From the NCBI GenBank assembly GCA_023229985.1, contig JALNYF010000003.1, positions 1-64,000 on the forward strand: a DNA stretch of 64,000 nucleotides, read 5' to 3'. Shown here one piece after another: positions 48,250 to 60,200 of this stretch (positions are counted from its first letter, which is position 1; every line of letters starts with the position of its first letter). This DNA comes from Bacteroidales bacterium. GTDB lineage: Bacteria > Bacteroidota > Bacteroidia > Bacteroidales > WCHB1-69. The notes beneath the pieces were generated by a model. It saw nothing but the letters and a program-made list of their open reading frames with translations, was not told where the DNA came from and made no database searches. Position numbers and translations under genes: made by a program.

Positions 48250-51012
48250 ATGGAATACAATTTTACAGATGTCGAAAAACGGTGGCAACAGTATTGGAAA
48301 GACCACCATATCTACCACGTTGACGAAATAGAAAATCGCCCCAAGTTTTATGTCTTGGACATGTTCCCCTACCCGTCCGGCGCAGGCTTGCACGTGGGAC
48401 ACCCGCTCGGCTACATCGCCTCCGACATCTACGCGCGCTATAAACGACAAAAAGGCTTCAACGTCCTACATCCCATGGGCTACGACGCTTTCGGACTTCC
48501 CGCCGAACAATATGCCATCCAAACCGGACAACACCCCGCCATCACGACGAAACAAAATATAACCCGCTACCGCGAACAATTGGATAAAATCGGCTTCTCC
48601 TTCGACTGGGACAGAGAATTTAAAACCTCCGACCCCGACTATTACAAATGGACACAATGGGTTTTTATCCAACTTTTTAACCATTACTACTGTACAAAGT
48701 GCCAAAAAGCAAAACCTATCGCCGAACTGCAACAACACCTCGCTACGCAAGGGACCAACGAATTGCACGCCGCGCAATCTAAACCCCTCTCCTTTACTGC
48801 CGACGAATGGAACGCTAAAACTGAAACCGAACAACAGAATATTTTACTCAATTACCGCTTGGCATACCTCGCCGACTCGTGGGTTAATTGGTGCCCCAAG
48901 CTGGGAACCGTACTCGCTAACGACGAAGTGGTCAATGGTGTTTCAGAACGCGGCGGATTTCCGGTAGAGCGTAAACTGATGAAACAGTGGATTTTACGCG
49001 TATCCGCTTACGCCGACCGACTTCTCAAAGGCTTGGAAACTGTGGAATGGAGCGAATCTATCAAAGAGATCCAACGCAATTGGATTGGACGTAGCGAAGG
49101 CGCATTCATCCGTTTTCAAATTGATGATAAGCCCGCCACATTAGATGTCTTTACCACAAGACCTGATACGATTTTCGGTGTTTCTTTTATGGTAATGTGT
49201 CCGGAACACGCTTTAATAGAGCAAATTACGACAGCAGAACAAAAAGCCGAAGTCGATAGTTACGTCTTTTGGGCACGCAATCGCACCGAAACGGAGCGAC
49301 AAACTGAAGTTAAAAAAGTGAGTGGCGTGTTTACAGGTGCTTACGCCATCAATCCCTTCAACGGTGAGAAAATTCCGATTTGGGTAGCCGAATATGTGCT
49401 GTCCGGCTACGGAACCGGCGGCATTATGGCTGTGCCGGCACACGATAGCCGCGACTACGCTTTCGCAAAACATTTTAACCTGCCCATTCGCGAAGTTATC
49501 GCCGGCGGCGACATCACCAAAGAAGCGTTTGAAACAAAAGAGGGAACTTGCATTAACTCCGATTTTATTAATGACCTCCCCGTAAAAGAAGGCGCCAAAA
49601 AGGTTATTGAAAAAGTTATTAGTCTTGGAATTGGCTATGGAACAGTAAATTATAGATTGAGAGATGCTATTTTCAGCCGTCAAAGGTATTGGGGCGAACC
49701 ATTTCCGGTTTATTATAAAAATGGCGTTCCATACGTGTTGCCCGAAGAAGAATTGCCTTTGCTACTTCCCGAAGTCGATAAATATCTGCCAACGGAGACC
49801 GGCGAACCGCCATTGGCACGCGCCGAAAATTGGAAAACAAAAGAGGGATATCCGTTGGAAAGTAGCACCATGCCCGGATTTGCAGGCTCCAGCGGCTATT
49901 ATCTGAGATATATGGACCCGCATAATCCTAACGAATTGGTTTCTAAAAAGAAAAATGAATATTGGCAAAATGTGGACTTGTACGTCGGGGGGGCCGAACA
50001 CGCTACCGGACACCTGATTTATTCCCGCTTTTGGAATAAATTCCTCTTTGACATCAACATCGTTTGCAAAGATGAACCCTACAAAAAGTTGATTAACCAA
50101 GGAATGATTCAGGGACGTACCAACTTCGTTTACCGTATTATCAACACCAACCGTTTCGTCTCTTTCGGATTAAAAGATGATTATGAAGTAACTCCTATCC
50201 GCGTAGATGTCAATATTGTACACAATGATATATTGGATATTGAAGCATTTAAACATTGGCGTCCGGAATTTTTAGATGCCGACTTTATCTTGGAAGATGG
50301 GAAATATGTTTGCGGCTGGGAAGTCGAAAAGATGTCCAAGTCGAAGTATAATGTGCAAAATCCGGATGACTTAATAGAAAGATACGGAGCGGATACTTTG
50401 AGAATGTACGAAATGTTCCTGGGACCGGTCGAATTGTCGAAACCATGGGACACCAACGGCATTGAAGGTGTTTTCCGTTTTATCAAAAAATTCTGGAGAC
50501 TTTATCACGATAAAGAGAATAATTTTGCGGTTTGTGATGACGAGCCAACCGCTGAAGAGTACAGAATTTTGCACAAAACCATTAAAAAAATTGAGGAAGA
50601 CAACGAGCGTTTCTCATTCAATACTGCGGTGAGCGCGTTTATGATTTCGGTCAATGAACTAACTGATTTAAAGTGCAATAAGCGTAAAATTTTGGAACCG
50701 ATGTCCATTCTGATTTCTGCGTATGCACCCCATTTGGCAGAAGAATTATGGCATCTTTTGGGAAATACCGATTCCGTAGTTACAGCCGATTTCCCTGCCT
50801 TTGTTGCGGATTATTTGGTAGAAACCTCCACTAAATATCCCGTATCTTTTAATGGCAAAACCCGACTACAACGTGTATTTCCGGCGGACATGTCCGTAAA
50901 AGATATTGAAAATGAGATTCTTAAAGATAGCGAAGTGATCAAATGGTTAGATGGAAAATCGCCGAGAAAAATAATTATTGTCCCTAAAAAAATTATCAAC
51001 ATTGTAATTTAA
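48250..51012 (+). CDS. leuS: Leucyl-tRNA synthetase
   Basis: A 920-residue class I aminoacyl-tRNA synthetase that charges tRNA-Leu. The start at 48250 gives [16 protein letters not shown], the family start. The HIGH-type motif is in [12 protein letters not shown] near 40-51, the editing CP1 domain lies in the middle (TTRPDTIFG and [15 protein letters not shown]), and the KMSKS loop is near 694. The last part is the anticodon-binding and C-terminal domain. The length is typical for this phylum. Confidence 0.98.
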   Translation: MEYNFTDVEKRWQQYWKDHHIYHVDEIENRPKFYVLDMFPYPSGAGLHVGHPLGYIASDIYARYKRQKGFNVLHPMGYDAFGLPAEQYAIQTGQHPAITTKQNITRYREQLDKIGFSFDWDREFKTSDPDYYKWTQWVFIQLFNHYYCTKCQKAKPIAELQQHLATQGTNELHAAQSKPLSFTADEWNAKTETEQQNILLNYRLAYLADSWVNWCPKLGTVLANDEVVNGVSERGGFPVERKLMKQWILRVSAYADRLLKGLETVEWSESIKEIQRNWIGRSEGAFIRFQIDDKPATLDVFTTRPDTIFGVSFMVMCPEHALIEQITTAEQKAEVDSYVFWARNRTETERQTEVKKVSGVFTGAYAINPFNGEKIPIWVAEYVLSGYGTGGIMAVPAHDSRDYAFAKHFNLPIREVIAGGDITKEAFETKEGTCINSDFINDLPVKEGAKKVIEKVISLGIGYGTVNYRLRDAIFSRQRYWGEPFPVYYKNGVPYVLPEEELPLLLPEVDKYLPTETGEPPLARAENWKTKEGYPLESSTMPGFAGSSGYYLRYMDPHNPNELVSKKKNEYWQNVDLYVGGAEHATGHLIYSRFWNKFLFDINIVCKDEPYKKLINQGMIQGRTNFVYRIINTNRFVSFGLKDDYEVTPIRVDVNIVHNDILDIEAFKHWRPEFLDADFILEDGKYVCGWEVEKMSKSKYNVQNPDDLIERYGADTLRMYEMFLGPVELSKPWDTNGIEGVFRFIKKFWRLYHDKENNFAVCDDEPTAEEYRILHKTIKKIEEDNERFSFNTAVSAFMISVNELTDLKCNKRKILEPMSILISAYAPHLAEELWHLLGNTDSVVTADFPAFVADYLVETSTKYPVSFNGKTRLQRVFPADMSVKDIENEILKDSEVIKWLDGKSPRKIIIVPKKIINIVI

Positions 51013-51016
51013 TCTT

Positions 51017-52465
51017 TTGAAACAAAAAGATTTCATCTTTAATATTGCCTTACTCATCTTTCTAAATCTGCTAATCAAGCCGTTTTGGATTTTGGGAATA
51101 GATGTTGCCGTACAGAACAGGGTCGGGGCGGAAAACTACGGACTTTATTTTGCTATTTTCAATTTTACCTATATCTTCAACGCCATTCTGGATATGGGTA
51201 TTACCAATTTCAATAACCGGAATATTGCGCGCCATACCAGCCTGCTAACTAAACACTTATCTGGAATAATTTCCCTTAAATTGCTTTTGGGAGTTGCCTA
51301 TTTGCTGATAACATTTGGGGTTGCGCTCACTATCGGCTATGATTCCCTGCACCTGAAATTGCTCTTCTGGATGGCTATCAATCAGTTTTTTAATACGTTT
51401 ATTCTCTATCTGCGGTCCAATATTTCTGCCCTTTTGATGTTCAAAACCGACAGTTTTTTGTCGATTTTGGATAGATTACTGATGATTTTATTTTGCGGGG
51501 TTTTACTATGGAGTAACTGGCTCAAATCACCCTTTAAGATTGAGTATTTCGTTTACACACAAACAATTGCGTATTTTATTTCCGCACTGATTGCACTTTT
51601 TGTTGTGATAAAAAAATCTCATCTTCGAAAACTTAATTGGAATCCGGCTTTTTTTGTCCTAATTTTGAAAAAAAGTTTTCCTTTTGCGCTTCTTTACTTA
51701 TTGATGTCATTCTATAACCGCATTGATTCGGTCATGATAGAGCGAATTTTGCCGGGTGAAATATCTACGATGCAAGCGGGAGTTTACGCCTCTGCATTTC
51801 GATTGTTAGATGCCTTGGTGATGATTTCCTACCTGTTTTCCGTTATTTTATTGCCGCTTTTTTCTAAAATGCTCAAAGATAAAGATGATTTGTCTTCCAT
51901 CATCAGAAGTTCTTTTGCATTGCTTTTCTTTTTCTCTGTAACCGCTGTGGTATTGTTGTTGAATTATCGGATTCCTATTTTGGAATTACTTTACAATGAG
52001 CATATTGCAGAAAGTGCAGCCGTTTTCAGTTTTTTGATACCGTGCCTGATTCCCATTTCATTCACCTATATTTTTGGCACATTACTGACCGCGAACGGCA
52101 ACATGCGATTATTGAATTGGTCGGCGGTGGTCGGCATTGTAATCAATTTAATCGTCAATTTTATTTTGATACCGCGATTGTATGCGCAGGGAGCCGCCAT
52201 TGCAAGTTTAGCCACACAATCAATGATGGCTGTAATACAGACCGTTATTGCTTTTAGAATTTTAAAAATACCGTTATCGAACATACCGTTGCTTCGCAGT
52301 ATTTTGTTTGCCGCGATTCTCATCATTGGCACGCATTATTTTGCCATTTATTTTCATGGGAATCTGATTATTTCTCTATCCATTTGCGCATTATTTGCCT
52401 GTATTACAGCTTTTTGTACGAAATTGATATCATTCAATTTCTGGAAAGAGTTTTCGCGGAAGTAA
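51017..52465 (+). CDS. Polysaccharide flippase (Wzx/MATE-like)
   Basis: A 482-residue inner-membrane protein with 12 to 14 hydrophobic helices, of the oligosaccharide-flippase branch of the MOP superfamily. Such proteins turn lipid-linked glycans across the inner membrane for surface polysaccharide. The start codon is TTG at 51017, four bases after the leuS stop; the next in-frame Met would remove the first helices. RVGAENYGLYFAIFNF resembles the first-helix motif of the family. It lies next to a polysaccharide deacetylase gene, but no glycan cluster surrounds it. Confidence 0.85.
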   Translation: MKQKDFIFNIALLIFLNLLIKPFWILGIDVAVQNRVGAENYGLYFAIFNFTYIFNAILDMGITNFNNRNIARHTSLLTKHLSGIISLKLLLGVAYLLITFGVALTIGYDSLHLKLLFWMAINQFFNTFILYLRSNISALLMFKTDSFLSILDRLLMILFCGVLLWSNWLKSPFKIEYFVYTQTIAYFISALIALFVVIKKSHLRKLNWNPAFFVLILKKSFPFALLYLLMSFYNRIDSVMIERILPGEISTMQAGVYASAFRLLDALVMISYLFSVILLPLFSKMLKDKDDLSSIIRSSFALLFFFSVTAVVLLLNYRIPILELLYNEHIAESAAVFSFLIPCLIPISFTYIFGTLLTANGNMRLLNWSAVVGIVINLIVNFILIPRLYAQGAAIASLATQSMMAVIQTVIAFRILKIPLSNIPLLRSILFAAILIIGTHYFAIYFHGNLIISLSICALFACITAFCTKLISFNFWKEFSRK

Positions 52466-52492
52466 GCATCTCAACAGTATCGAAACTTCATG

Positions 52493-52500
52493 TATCTTTG
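52493..52500 (+). promoter_or_regulatory. Promoter -7 box for the deacetylase gene
   Basis: TATCTTTG followed by CACA, a TAnnTTTG match, 23 bases before the start codon at 52524. Confidence 0.55.
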
Positions 52501-52523
52501 CACATAATTTCAAAACAATCAAT

Positions 52524-53843
52524 ATGAAACTAACCCCATCGGCACTTACCTATACCTTAGAAAATTTGATGGAAATAGCATTCCCGGAATTGCCCCATAC
52601 CATTGAGTTAGGTAAAAATGATGCCCTCGTCACCCTACTCGGGGATATTCAATTACGCTTTATGTTGATGGACAGCGAACAGAACGAAAACCTTCTAAGC
52701 GGGACTTTGCGGCTTAGCACGCTCCATACTTCGTGGGGGCATGCTGTCCCGATATATCATTTTTATGCAAGTGAGAACTTCTATACAATTGATAATAGAG
52801 AAGTTACATTTCTGTGTGACTTGGTTACCATTCCATTTATGATGTTATCGCGCTACGAAGAGAGTTTGACAGATAAGACCGATATTCATGATCGCTATCA
52901 ATTTGAGAACAGTCTTGCGGCGCGTTATGATTTTATTGATTATCCAATTGTGGATGAATATGCGCTGATGATTCGGCATTGGGCAAAATCATTATTCCCT
53001 CAACTGCCTGTTAATGAACGAAAAGGGCAACTAATTGCGACACACGACATTGATATTATTTCGAGATTTGGTCATCTAATCAAGAACATTCGTACTATTT
53101 TAGGTGGAGATTTACTCAACCGGAGAAGTTGGACAATGGCAAAGAAATCGTTCCGGCAGTATCACGATTATCGTGGGGACAAGAACAAAGACCCCTATAT
53201 CGTCGCTATAGAAATGTTTCTTAAACTATCGCTTAACGCACAAGTATCATCCAAATTCTTTTTTAAGGGATTAGTTGATAATGAGTATGATGCGACCTAT
53301 AACATTTATCACCCGGAAGCGAAATACATTATTACCAAAATAGAAGAAGCCGGCATGGAAGTGGGACTGCACGGTGGTTATCGTTCATACGATGACACGG
53401 CAACTTTTGGCATGGAGAAATCTCGTTTAGAAGAAGTTTGCGGGCATGCCATTCATAGTCAGCGACAACATTTTTTGCGTTTTGATATTCGGAAAACCAT
53501 CCGTGTATGGGAAGAATCTGACATTAAGCATGACTACACATTGGGTTATGCCGAGCGCGAGGGCTTCCGCTGTGGCACGGCACACCCCTATAAACTGTAT
53601 GATATTGTCAACGACCGTCCAACTCAAATCGTGGAACACCCTTTGATTGCAATGGACGGGACTTTTTTCCAGTATCGAAAAATAGATTGTCAAGAAGCCT
53701 TAGAAAAAATCAGGGAGTTGTATGAAACCTGTCTGCAAACGGAAGGAGATTTTGTTATTTTATGGCATAACACTACTGTTTTCCGCGAATACGAGAATTG
53801 GTATCAGGAAGTTTTCAGAAGATTGATGGAGAGTATCCATTAG
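52524..53843 (+). CDS. Polysaccharide deacetylase-like protein
   Basis: A 439-residue protein with no signal peptide. The first 170 or so residues resemble the N-terminal domain found before NodB domains in Bacteroidota (DUF7033 type). The NodB-like part starts at LIATHDIDI near 171-179, with metal-binding aspartates, and continues with GLHGGYRSYDD near 274 and the late FVILWHNTTVF. The family removes acetyl groups from sugars, though many members of this branch have no tested substrate. It may act on the glycan that the preceding flippase handles. Confidence 0.8.
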   Translation: MKLTPSALTYTLENLMEIAFPELPHTIELGKNDALVTLLGDIQLRFMLMDSEQNENLLSGTLRLSTLHTSWGHAVPIYHFYASENFYTIDNREVTFLCDLVTIPFMMLSRYEESLTDKTDIHDRYQFENSLAARYDFIDYPIVDEYALMIRHWAKSLFPQLPVNERKGQLIATHDIDIISRFGHLIKNIRTILGGDLLNRRSWTMAKKSFRQYHDYRGDKNKDPYIVAIEMFLKLSLNAQVSSKFFFKGLVDNEYDATYNIYHPEAKYIITKIEEAGMEVGLHGGYRSYDDTATFGMEKSRLEEVCGHAIHSQRQHFLRFDIRKTIRVWEESDIKHDYTLGYAEREGFRCGTAHPYKLYDIVNDRPTQIVEHPLIAMDGTFFQYRKIDCQEALEKIRELYETCLQTEGDFVILWHNTTVFREYENWYQEVFRRLMESIH

Positions 53844-53885
53844 CATACGACATTCATTAAATTGCTTTTATTAAGTTTCATTGCA

Positions 53886-53916
53886 TAAAAAAACGGGAGG
53901 TCAAAAACCTCCCGTT
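53886..53916 (-). terminator. Strong hairpin terminator of the giant gene
   Basis: AACGGGAGG (53892-53900) pairs perfectly with CCTCCCGTT (53908-53916) around a seven-base loop. On the minus strand the stem is followed by a T-run, so it ends the giant gene. It could also stop the converging deacetylase transcript. Confidence 0.85.
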
Positions 53917-53935
53917 ACATTATTGGATAATCAGT

Positions 53936-54200
53936 CTATTTGGTAATGACCAATTTCTTCGTAGTGAAATTAGCACCGTCGTTCAAAGTGACGAAATAAA
54001 CGCCTTGTGCCCATTGAGCTATATCAACACGAACTTGATTATCGTTAACGTTAGAAACATCATATTGAGACATCAATTTTCCATTAACATCAGTAATCGT
54101 GATATTTGCTTCTTCGCCCAACTCACCCAGGGTCATCACGAAATAGGTTTGTGCCGGGTTCGGATAAAGATCAATGAGAGTATTTCCATCATTTTCATTA
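53936..54200 (-). other. T9SS type A C-terminal sorting domain of the giant protein
   Basis: The last 85 or so residues begin near LIDLYPNPAQTYFVMTL, then ITITDVNGKLM, then WAQGVYFVTLNDG and KKLVITK. These are the conserved motifs of the sorting domain recognised by T9SS and removed by PorU. Confidence 0.9.
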
Positions 54201-57200
54201 TCTTCAATGCCGGTTGGTGCAGTCAACGGATCTACTCCAATGTTATAGTGCAACGTTTCGGTAGCCAATAACAAGCCGGTGCTTTGAGCATTTTTACCAC
54301 CTAAGCGTTTGCCGGTTGTCCAAGTCAAACCAAAATCAGTACCAGCGGTCATTTCAACCAAGTTGAAGACAATCGAATAATCGCCCGGAGCTGCCCACGT
54401 TGTGATAATTCTGCTGTGAGTACTATTCAGGAAGTGTAAGTAGAAATAGTTGTATAAATAGGTGGTAGTTGGAGCAAAGGTATTGCCCGGAATATTTCCT
54501 GTTCCTTCGGTCAAGTTCTTACCAATGTAACGCGACATATTGCCATAATACGTTTCCATTCTGATATTGGCAACATTTGACAACATCGAGATTGGTTCTT
54601 CACCGTCATAAATGGTGTATTCAATACTTACCTTGGTATTTTCTTCATACGCATTTTTGCTGCAAATTAACGTATCGATAGAAGTAGCCTCATTAATAAG
54701 ATCGGTGGTCAAAGACAAGGTCGGATTACCTATCGGGAACTCAGGAGTACCAGGACCGTCACCGCCGGATTCTCCTTCAATGGTAAAGAAGATACTGCGA
54801 GTAGCCAAAATCGGATACAAATCAGTACTGTTCTTACCTCCAACATATTCGAGAGTATTGAAGTCGGAAGTGTAAGTCAGTGAGTAATCTGTACCACCTT
54901 CTTGTTGCAACAGGTCAAATACTATTTCGTACTCGCCCGGAGTGGTGAATGTATGAGAAACAAGATTAGGACGTCTGTTAAAGAAATGGAAATAGAAGTA
55001 GTTGTATTGGTTATTACCCACACTAAACGTATTGGTAGGAATACTTCCCATCGGAATATTCACACTGCGTCCTACGTAGCTGTTCAAGAAATAGGTAGAG
55101 AGATTCAATCTACCTCCACAAGCATCTTCCAAGTTGCTGACTACTTGACCATCTTTATAAACGGTGTAAAGAAGTGCGACTTTCATATTTTGATCCATTT
55201 GGTTGGCATAAGCCGTCAGTTCATACGTTTGTTCATCTACTGAATCAAGAAGGATAAATGCATTCTCACCATAATCATTTGTAATGGTCAGATTGAAACG
55301 GATAATCATATCGCAGTTGTTACCTGCGGTTCTGACATAATAGGTACCGCTTTCACTATACAACTGATCAAAGAAACGATAAGGTACGTCGATAATCGAA
55401 ATCGTTTGATCGACATCAACGGTATCCATTGGGATTACATTCATCGCAAGGAAGACAGTACTATCGCAACCGTTCTGAGCAGTCAGGTCTAATACATACT
55501 CGTACTCACCAGCCACATCCGGCACTTCAATATCAAAACCATAATCGGTAAAATATGTATCAGCGCACGTTTCGGCATCCAAATAGGTAACAATTTCAGG
55601 AATTACCGTAATCAACAGATTGGTAGTCGTTGTACATTGACCCAATGTAGCAACGAAATCAAGATTGAGAGACACTGTCATATTGTCAATAGTCAAACTA
55701 CTGCCCTCAAACTGATCCGCATCTATTTGCCAATTCGTTTCTGTAGCATTGGTAGCGGCTTCTAATTGCAGCGTTCCGCCATAACATAATGTTGTTTCGC
55801 CGATAATTTCAACGGTTGGAAGAGGCATTACATAAACTTGGATGTAATCGATACTATCACAACCATTGGCGAGAGTGAATTGGTCTGTAATCAAAGTATC
55901 GGCAAGAACCGTGAATTCGCGGATGTCATCAGAGTAAGTGCTACCGTAGCAAACATTTACATCTTGGTAGTGATAAACAGTAGGATTAACGTGCAGGGTT
56001 AAGCGGGTAATGCTATCGCAGCCTTGGGAAGATTCGCCATAAGAGTAGAAATAAGTATTATTTTCTGCATCCAAGTTACGGAGGCTGTCTTGTGGAATTA
56101 CGAAGCCATAACCTTGATAGTCGCTGCCTTCACATACTTCTGCATTAACTTCTACATAGCCAAATGTTTGATTATAAACAGGTAATACCCTCAATTCTAA
56201 AGCAGCGCGGTAAGTGCCGCAATAGTTTGTTCCGGTGATGATCGTATCTCTGACAACACCCGGCAATTGGGTTTCAGCCGCGGAAATATCAAATCCATTT
56301 TCCGTATAAGGCTCACCCTGACAAACAGTTGCATAGAAATCAGCAACAGAATCTAACGGTATAACTGTAACATAAACTGAATCGAGTGCCATACAAGTAG
56401 CTGTCGTTTCGTATAAATAATTCTGACTAGGAGTAACTGTACTAATAGCATTGACATGGAAAATTGAATCTTTAGGAATGATCATTAATCCATCCGTTAG
56501 TAAATCAACAGCATAACAAGAACTTAGACTATTTTCAGTAGAAGTTAAGAAAGTATGAACAATCGGAGATAATCCTGCGGTAATCAAAGACTGGTCGATG
56601 TAATTCGCCGTAGTTGCATCATAAACTTCATCAACAGCAGGCAAATACCAATCACCATAAGTATTAATAGTGAGTGTATCGCAATAGTTAAATGCAGGAT
56701 AAATGCTACGCCAGCCACCAATTGCACGAACTGCGGCCATATTATCGCGTCCGTTGGTCATACTGCCGGCATTAATGACGGTAATATCATCACCACTCCA
56801 CTTCGCTAATTTTCCGCGAAGAGCAACCATATAGATCAAATCGGCAGTTGAGTCGATACGATATACAACGCCAACAGCGGTTTTACCCGATTCTGTAAAG
56901 TTGGCAGGTGATACAAAGAAATTATCGTTCGTCATGATGTCGCCAATATGAACCTGATTGACACTTGCCAATAGGTGATACTCTTTATAACCGGTGACAG
57001 CGTAAGTGGCATCATGTAGTAGGTTATACAATGTATCAGTTGGTCCTGAAGCACCTGATTCCCAATTGTAATAATCGCAACCGGTTGCAGATAATACTGC
57101 ATCTCCATTAGCACAGATTGTTATATCATTAGCCGACAGCGGAACATTAGGCATTACCGTTAAGTACAATGTAACAGTACTATCACAACCTAAGGCTGTA

Positions 57201-60200
57201 TTGTAATAATGATGAAGAACAATTTGATATGGGCGGGTTGCATTTCCCACTAAGGAATCAATTGCTCCTGCCGTCAGATGGAAACCATGATTTTGATATT
57301 CGCTACCTGCGCAAACATTATCGGAATATATAAAATCATAGGACTGATTGATAGTCAGATTCAGATGAACAATGGTATCATTTACACCATAAGCATCAGT
57401 AAAGGTGAGGTCAGTTTGAGTAGCTACATTATATTCTTCTCCGGAATAAATGAATGGGAGATTTGACGAACAAACGACTGTATCCACATATAATTCAACG
57501 GTTTGTTCTGGAATGTTCATCGTAATTTCACGAGTTGCGAATTCCGTTTGAGTAGCCAATGCGCCACTACCACCAATACGTCTTGCCGGATTTCCGTATT
57601 CCGGTGAAACGTCGGTTCCACCTGCATACTCTCTCAAAATAAATTTGATGGTATAAGATCCCGGTACATTCCAAGTAGCAGTCAGACGATTTTGGGTTGC
57701 ATCCATAAAATGGAGATAGAAATAATTGTAATAGAAATAGATAACATTAAACGTATTCGTTGGAACAGAGCCTAAACCGTTCAATAAATCTCTTCCTATA
57801 TATCTGTTCAAATCAGGATATCTTGTATCGAAATGAACGGTGCCGTATCTGCTAACATCGTCGATTAATACGCCATTGCGAGTGATTTCATAATCCAAAG
57901 CAACTTTGGTATTCAAATCGAGAGCAGCGGCATCCACACCAAGGGTGAAGCGATTAACCACACCGACAAGAGGACTGAGTGTAGTGGTATCAACCATAAT
58001 AATAGGATCAGAAACAACGAAATCCAAGATAACCACACTATCACATCCGTGAATTGTTGGGAGGACATAAGTATAGGTTCCGGTACTTGTTAGTAAATTG
58101 CCATAATAGTTATATGGTAGCTGTGATGAAGCAACTGCCAATGATTCGCGAGTGGTATCGGAGTAGTTAACAGTCAAGTGGAGGGTTAACAAAGTATCAC
58201 AATCCATCGTACCATCGCCGTCGCTATCAATATTTTCTGCGTAATTAAAATAGGTATAATCACCACTTTCCGTATAGGTAATACCGGTTACGTCCCAAGT
58301 ATATTCGTTACAAGCATTGATATTAATTTCCTCTTCAAATTGCGTATTATTGAGTGTTAAGAAGAGAGAAACGATACTATCGCAACCAGCTTCGGATTGA
58401 TAAATGCGAACGTGAGGATCCAAGTAAGAATCTGTGTTATAGGTAACTCCGTCCCAAACATAATCGTCTTGACAAGTACGAACAGTGAAAGATGTATAAA
58501 GCGTTGGAGCTACATTCACATGAAGCAATCTCATTTCATAATTTTCTTCTTCCTCAAACATGATGTGATAGTCACCGGCGCGAGAGATTTCATTTCCATA
58601 GTAGTCGTATGGAAGTTGGCTTTCGCAAAGGGTGATTTCTTCTGTGGTAGTATCCACCGGACTAACGATGATGGTAAGTGAATCGTATTCAAACATACGA
58701 CCAGAATGTGTACTACCGGCACCACCTAAACGGTAAGTGTCATCATATAAATAAGGATAATCGTTACCACCGGTCATTTCGACTAATCTGAATACAAATT
58801 TATACTCACCGGGTTCTGTCCAAGTGGCACGTAATGTGTTATTGGTAGTGGTAAAGAAGCTAAAATAGAAGAAGTTGTAATCGTAATTATACATTGAATA
58901 AGTGGTACCGGGTATTGATCCCAATCCGCTTTGGAGAATATTACCAAATTCCTCGTGAATCAATGGATATTCCGTTTCAATTCGAATGCGACCGAAAGTG
59001 TCCATTGGACCAACGGCTACGCCATCTTTGTATAATTGGAAATCCATTGCCAATTTAATATCGGAATTATATTCACAAGCGGTACGACAGTTAATCGGCA
59101 CTTCCATTTCGGCATAAACCGGAACAGCAACACGGCGGCTCGCGATGTCAATATATGGTTGATTACCAATACGCAAATCCAAGTAATAAACAATACTATC
59201 ACAGCCATTTTGTCTCAAAATGCGAACAGTATCCATGGCAGATTCCGTATAGTTTTCACCATTAACATACCAATGATAGGTTTCGCCTTCGCAGAGACGT
59301 TTTACCACACGACTTTCTACCGGATATAAAACTGACAAGTGCAAAGTAACAACGCTGTCGCAGCCGGTAGAAGATTGGAAGGTCAAATAATAGTCGCCGG
59401 AGCGATTACAAATGACGCGGTTATCGTCATCTCCGAATACGAGCGGAAGTTCGCTGGCGCAAACCGTTCTATACTCTTCGCTGCCAATGGCAATCACCTC
59501 TACTTGGCTGACCGCTGTTTCCGAACAGCCCGTAGTTCTGTCGGTAACTACAACCTCATATCGTTGAGTACCCACGGCGGGACGCAAAGCTCCCACAACG
59601 GAAGTGTTGAAGCTGACCAAATGCCCGCCATCGGTTTGTGACCATTGGTAATCTGAATTATCATCCAAATCAGTATAACTGAAAATTTCGACATTGCTTC
59701 CGAAGCATACGGTTGTATCGACAGGAGTGAGATACAGATGATGAGCGGGGTGTACCATCACCTCAACGGCGCGGCTGTAGGTGATACCACATCCATTTTC
59801 AACTCTGTAGCGAACCCAGCTTCCACGCCACGTATCATAAACAGGATCTGTAATATTAAATGCCGTGAACGGAGTATTTTCATTAATTAGGCTGTCGGGT
59901 GATTGAACCCAGCCTTCGGTACAAGGCAATCCACCGTTACTAATAATGGTAGAAGGAGTCATCACTAATGGCGATCCGGAGCATATTTCACGTGGATTCG
60001 GGTCAGTAATATCAGTCAATTGCGGTATATCATTTACAATAATTTGAATGAAATTACTACGTGCCGTACCGCAGACATTGGAAATAGCATATTTGATGTA
60101 ATATTCGTCCATTCCATAATCTATCACGGAATCGATCGGGAAAGTAGTATAAACACCTGCATTATAAATGGGTGAATATTCCCATGATTCCGAGTATTCG

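Larger units (their letters stand above)
55270..59370 (-). repeat. Ladder of GCDS-type repeats
   Basis: At least ten segments of variable spacing end in a C-D-S/T/M core followed by a beta strand, such as GCDSVVTLHLSV, GCDSIVSLFLTL, CDTLLTLHLTV, GCDSTVTLYLTV, GCDSITRLTLHV and GCDSTVFLAMNV. Each is preceded by a segment with a second cysteine (for example CEGSDYQGYGF). They look like repeated beta-sandwich stalk units, broken by the modules listed separately. Confidence 0.8.
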
